Shown here: positions 61,846-64,000 of the stretch, piece after piece
Layout: every line of letters begins with the position of its first letter
Numbering within the stretch: the stretch's first letter is position 1
Origin: [Flavobacterium] thermophilum
GTDB lineage: Bacteria; Bacillota; Bacilli; Bacillales; Anoxybacillaceae
Reading direction: 5' to 3'
Assembly: GCA_900450595.1 (NCBI GenBank)
Contig: UGGS01000001.1
Coordinates: 1,736,001-1,800,000, forward strand
DNA: 64,000 nucleotides
The notes under the pieces: generated by a model
Told to the model about the DNA's origin: nothing
Databases searched by the model: none
The model's input: only the letters and a program-made list of their open reading frames with translations
Made by a program: the position numbers and the translations under genes

Positions 61846-61877
61846 ATTATACTACCATTGTCCATCATCTTTGCCAA
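61846..61877 (-). promoter_or_regulatory. Promoter of the valS T-box transcript
   Basis: TTGGCA (61872-61877) is followed by overlapping -10 candidates on the minus strand. TAGTAT (61849-61854) has a 17-base spacer, and TATAAT (61846-61851) has a 20-base spacer. Confidence 0.55.
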
Positions 61878-61969
61878 GTTTTTATTTATTTATTCCATTG
61901 GCCGGCGGTTGGTGACAAACATTTTGTTGTTTCATATTGTATAGTAAACCCGGGAAGGAGGGAACACCG

Positions 61970-62158
61970 ATGCGGCGATTCAACCCGTATTCGTGGCCGC
62001 CGTGGCTGAGGCAAGTGCGCGCCGTCTGCGCCCAAGTGATCATCCCGCTCACCATTTTTCAAGCCATTCGCACCATTTTTTTGCCGACGACATTTGACGT
62101 CATTTTACTGGCTGTTTTTGTTTTGCTCGCTGTGGCGCTCCACTTGGAATGGATTTAA
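61970..62158 (+). CDS. 62-residue single- or double-spanning membrane protein of unknown function
   Basis: The ORF starts MRRFNPYSWPPWLRQVRAVC and ends with a hydrophobic segment (DVILLAVFVLLAVALHLEWI), with another moderately hydrophobic stretch before it (VIIPLTIFQAIRTIFL). It has a very strong ribosome binding site (GGAAGGAGGGAACACCG). It lies between the valS leader and ysxE and overlaps the ysxE stop by four bases on the opposite strand. I do not recognise a named family. Confidence 0.75.
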   Translation: MRRFNPYSWPPWLRQVRAVCAQVIIPLTIFQAIRTIFLPTTFDVILLAVFVLLAVALHLEWI

Positions 62159-63186
62159 CCGCTGCCGTCCTCTTCCGCTGGCGTTTCAGAGCCGGCCGTT
62201 TCATCCTGCGGCTGCGCAGCATCGCGTTGGACAAGATGCATGACAACGGCCTCCATGTTTTTAAAAGCCATATAGCAGCGCAGCAGGGCAGCAACGTGCT
62301 CACGCTCGTTCCGTTCCTTATGTGAAACGGCCTCATAGCGTTCGAGGCAGCGGACAAACCCACACGGTTCGGCCAAATGGCTGTAGAGAAACGCCCGTTC
62401 TGCGGCGGACAACGGCAGTTCCGTTTCATACTCAGCAAGCCCATCGAACCATTCCCGTTCAAGCGGTGAAATTGTGCGCACATGGTTGCGAAAAATAGAA
62501 ACTAAATCGTATACCGGAGAATTCCAATGCGCCCGCTCCCAGCTGATCCAATACGGCGCCACGTAATGAGAAAGGCGCGCCTTTCCGTGCACCCAGACGA
62601 TTCGCCATTGCTTCGTTTCCTTCACCGCTTCCTCCCAAGCAGCAAGCTGCTCCTCGGCAAACCAATACGCGCGCATCACTTCATGGAAATACGTACAGCA
62701 TTGCAGCTGAAACGGCGACATGTACCACGCTGTCTCGTACCGTTCGACCCGCTCCTCCCAAACGGCCCGCGCCCGTTGCCATTCGTCTTTTTTTTGTTTT
62801 TGGTAGGCGTCGATCTCCTCTTCGCTCGCTTGCACGGTGCGGACCGTCATGCGGTGAAGGCGGGCGAGTTCGCGAAAAAAAGGGCGAACAGCGGTCTCTC
62901 TCGACCCCGCTTCATCTTCACGCCATGCTTGCAAGTAATAAAGGCGCCCTCCCTCCGCTGCAAACAACGACCGCTGCCTCGTCCCATAAAGCGGGGGGCA
63001 GTGGCGGCCATAATAATGGAGCGACTGCCAAATGGCGGCTGCCTCTTGTTCGCTCTCAAGCGGCTTTAAAGCAAACAGCCCGCTGTCGGTGTATACTTTA
63101 GCCGCTTTGCCCCACTGCTCGATATGCCGCGGCCGAAGCCCATATTGCCTGAGCACAGCGCGGTACGTTTCAGACCGTATGGCCAT
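62155..63186 (-). CDS. ysxE: Spore coat-associated protein YsxE (CotS-like kinase fold)
   Basis: This 343-residue protein has the APH/CotS kinase-like layout. An N-lobe with DSGLFALKPLESEQEA is followed by the catalytic-loop equivalent VWVHGKARLSHYV and PVYDLVSIFRNHVR in the C-lobe. The usual HGDxxxxN is degenerate (HGKARLSH), so catalysis is doubtful. YsxE is a SpoVID-dependent coat protein in B. subtilis. The gene lies directly downstream of spoVID, 43 bases away. Confidence 0.85.
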   Translation of the reverse strand: MAIRSETYRAVLRQYGLRPRHIEQWGKAAKVYTDSGLFALKPLESEQEAAAIWQSLHYYGRHCPPLYGTRQRSLFAAEGGRLYYLQAWREDEAGSRETAVRPFFRELARLHRMTVRTVQASEEEIDAYQKQKKDEWQRARAVWEERVERYETAWYMSPFQLQCCTYFHEVMRAYWFAEEQLAAWEEAVKETKQWRIVWVHGKARLSHYVAPYWISWERAHWNSPVYDLVSIFRNHVRTISPLEREWFDGLAEYETELPLSAAERAFLYSHLAEPCGFVRCLERYEAVSHKERNEREHVAALLRCYMAFKNMEAVVMHLVQRDAAQPQDETAGSETPAEEDGSG

Positions 63187-63229
63187 CGTTACGCCCCCTC
63201 ACCGGCAAAAGAAACGGAAAGCGTTCCTT

Positions 63230-64000
63230 TCAGGCGAAAGGACGGCTTCCCGCCATGGCCGGAATATATAACAGCTGCCCTTCGTGCACATCATCCGGGC
63301 TTTCCAAATCGTTGGCGCGCAAAAGTTGGGAAACGGTGACATCATATCGTTCGGCAATCTTGTCCAACGAGTCCCCTTGCTGGACGATGCAAATTTTGAC
63401 TTGTGTAAACTCTTCCGCCTCGCTTTTCGCAAACAGCTTTGTTAAATACAGGGCGTTTTCGCTTTTCGTTTCCGTTGCTTGCTCTTCCTTGTCTTCCTCG
63501 GCGGTTTTTTTCGCGGCGCCGATCGACACTTTCGCCTCGGTCGGCGGCAGCAAAGTCGCCATGTCTTCTTCCGCTTCCGCACTCACCGCTTTCGTTTCCG
63601 TCTCGATTGGCAAAAACGGCTCTTTTACACCCGCCTCTTCATCAGGCGGCGTTTCTTCATGACGCACAGCCGTCGGTTCAAAGGCGGAAGCCGGCAGTTC
63701 CTCGCCTGCAGCGGCGGGACGATCCTCGGGTATGAACGCTTCGTCGCCGGCTGCCTCCTTGCGGGCGATCGACTCAAACGGGGCCAAAAGCAGCTCTTCC
63801 TCTTCGTCATCAGCAGGCAAGTCATCGACAAGCGGCGCTTCGCTAATGCCGCTGATCGAAATGTCGGCGGTCACAAGCAGCCTGCCGTTGTCGCCAAGAT
63901 CATAGTCAAACGATTCCACTGTGACATATACATCGTCAAGGTCGCGAATGCGGTTTCGCGGAATGGTAATATCGATCGGAAACCGGTGCGACAGCTCGCT
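63230..64000 (-). CDS. spoVID: Stage VI/V sporulation protein SpoVID, C-terminal part
   Basis: The last 256 codons are present; the N-terminus lies beyond 64000. The visible part starts in the N-terminal folded domain (FPIDITIPRNRIRDLDDVYV, SFDYDLGDNGRL). A long acidic, low-complexity linker follows, then a C-terminal LysM domain (KICIVQQGDSLDKIAERYDV, to LLYIPAM). SpoVID encases the spore coat and binds SafA, whose gene lies at 30-32 kb. The LysM domain has been linked to interaction with the outer membrane surface or lipid II. Confidence 0.92.
   Translation of the reverse strand, partial: SELSHRFPIDITIPRNRIRDLDDVYVTVESFDYDLGDNGRLLVTADISISGISEAPLVDDLPADDEEEELLLAPFESIARKEAAGDEAFIPEDRPAAAGEELPASAFEPTAVRHEETPPDEEAGVKEPFLPIETETKAVSAEAEEDMATLLPPTEAKVSIGAAKKTAEEDKEEQATETKSENALYLTKLFAKSEAEEFTQVKICIVQQGDSLDKIAERYDVTVSQLLRANDLESPDDVHEGQLLYIPAMAGSRPFA

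Overview
The window looks like a chromosome segment of a thermophilic, endospore-forming Bacillota, most probably Geobacillus or a close relative. The reasons are a GC-rich base composition, strong GGAGG-type ribosome binding sites, many TTG and GTG starts, and a gene order that closely follows the Bacillus subtilis blocks cymR-rarA, tcdA/6S RNA/aspS-hisS, dtd-relA-apt-recJ, secDF-comN/spoVB, yajC-tgt-queA-ruvBA-bofC, the nad and safA genes, pheA-pheB-obg-spo0B-rpmA-prp-rplU, spoIVFBA, minDC-mreDCB-radC-maf and folC-valS-ysxE-spoVID. Nearly all genes lie on the minus strand. The exceptions are the rsfA-like gene, spoVB and its neighbour, nifS-niaR, one small membrane protein gene and an IS transposase.

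Layout. 1-9.6 kb: the cysteine regulator CymR (partial, preceded by a 27-codon leader ORF), RarA, an RsfA-like regulator, TcdA, 6S RNA, the T-box-controlled hisS-aspS operon, and PerR-box-controlled ahpCF. 9.6-25.9 kb: translation quality control, stringent response, purine salvage and repair (dtd, relA, apt, recJ), a decayed cation-efflux gene, protein export (secDF, yajC), queuosine synthesis (tgt, queA) and ruvAB. 25.9-37.3 kb: spore genes (bofC, coxA, safA), NAD synthesis (nadE, nadABC) and the divergent nifS-niaR pair. 37.3-49.4 kb: phenylalanine synthesis, obg, spo0B, the rplU-prp-rpmA ribosomal operon, the SpoIVF complex, Min and Mre cell-shape genes, radC and maf. 49.4-57.2 kb: spoIIB and a wrecked type IV pilus locus. 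57.2-64 kb: folC, T-box-controlled valS, ysxE and spoVID (partial).

The main accessory signal is a pair of about 400-bp, nearly identical elements (23592-23995 and 51019-51419). Both lie directly 3' of TTCAT (ATGAA on the other strand), have subterminal CCCACTT/AAGTGGG hairpins and no target duplication, and contain a highly structured, ORF-less interior. Removing either one restores a perfect gene: the Shine-Dalgarno-to-ATG junction of queA in one case, and a 153-codon prepilin ORF in the other. I read them as non-autonomous IS200/IS605-like elements carrying a guide-RNA-type non-coding RNA (HEARO/IscB-like, minus strand) that have lost their nuclease gene.

The pilus locus also carries a frameshifted pilN, a prepilin missing its N-terminus and an IS4-superfamily insertion whose two sides lie in two different truncated genes. 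This implies loss of the DNA between them.
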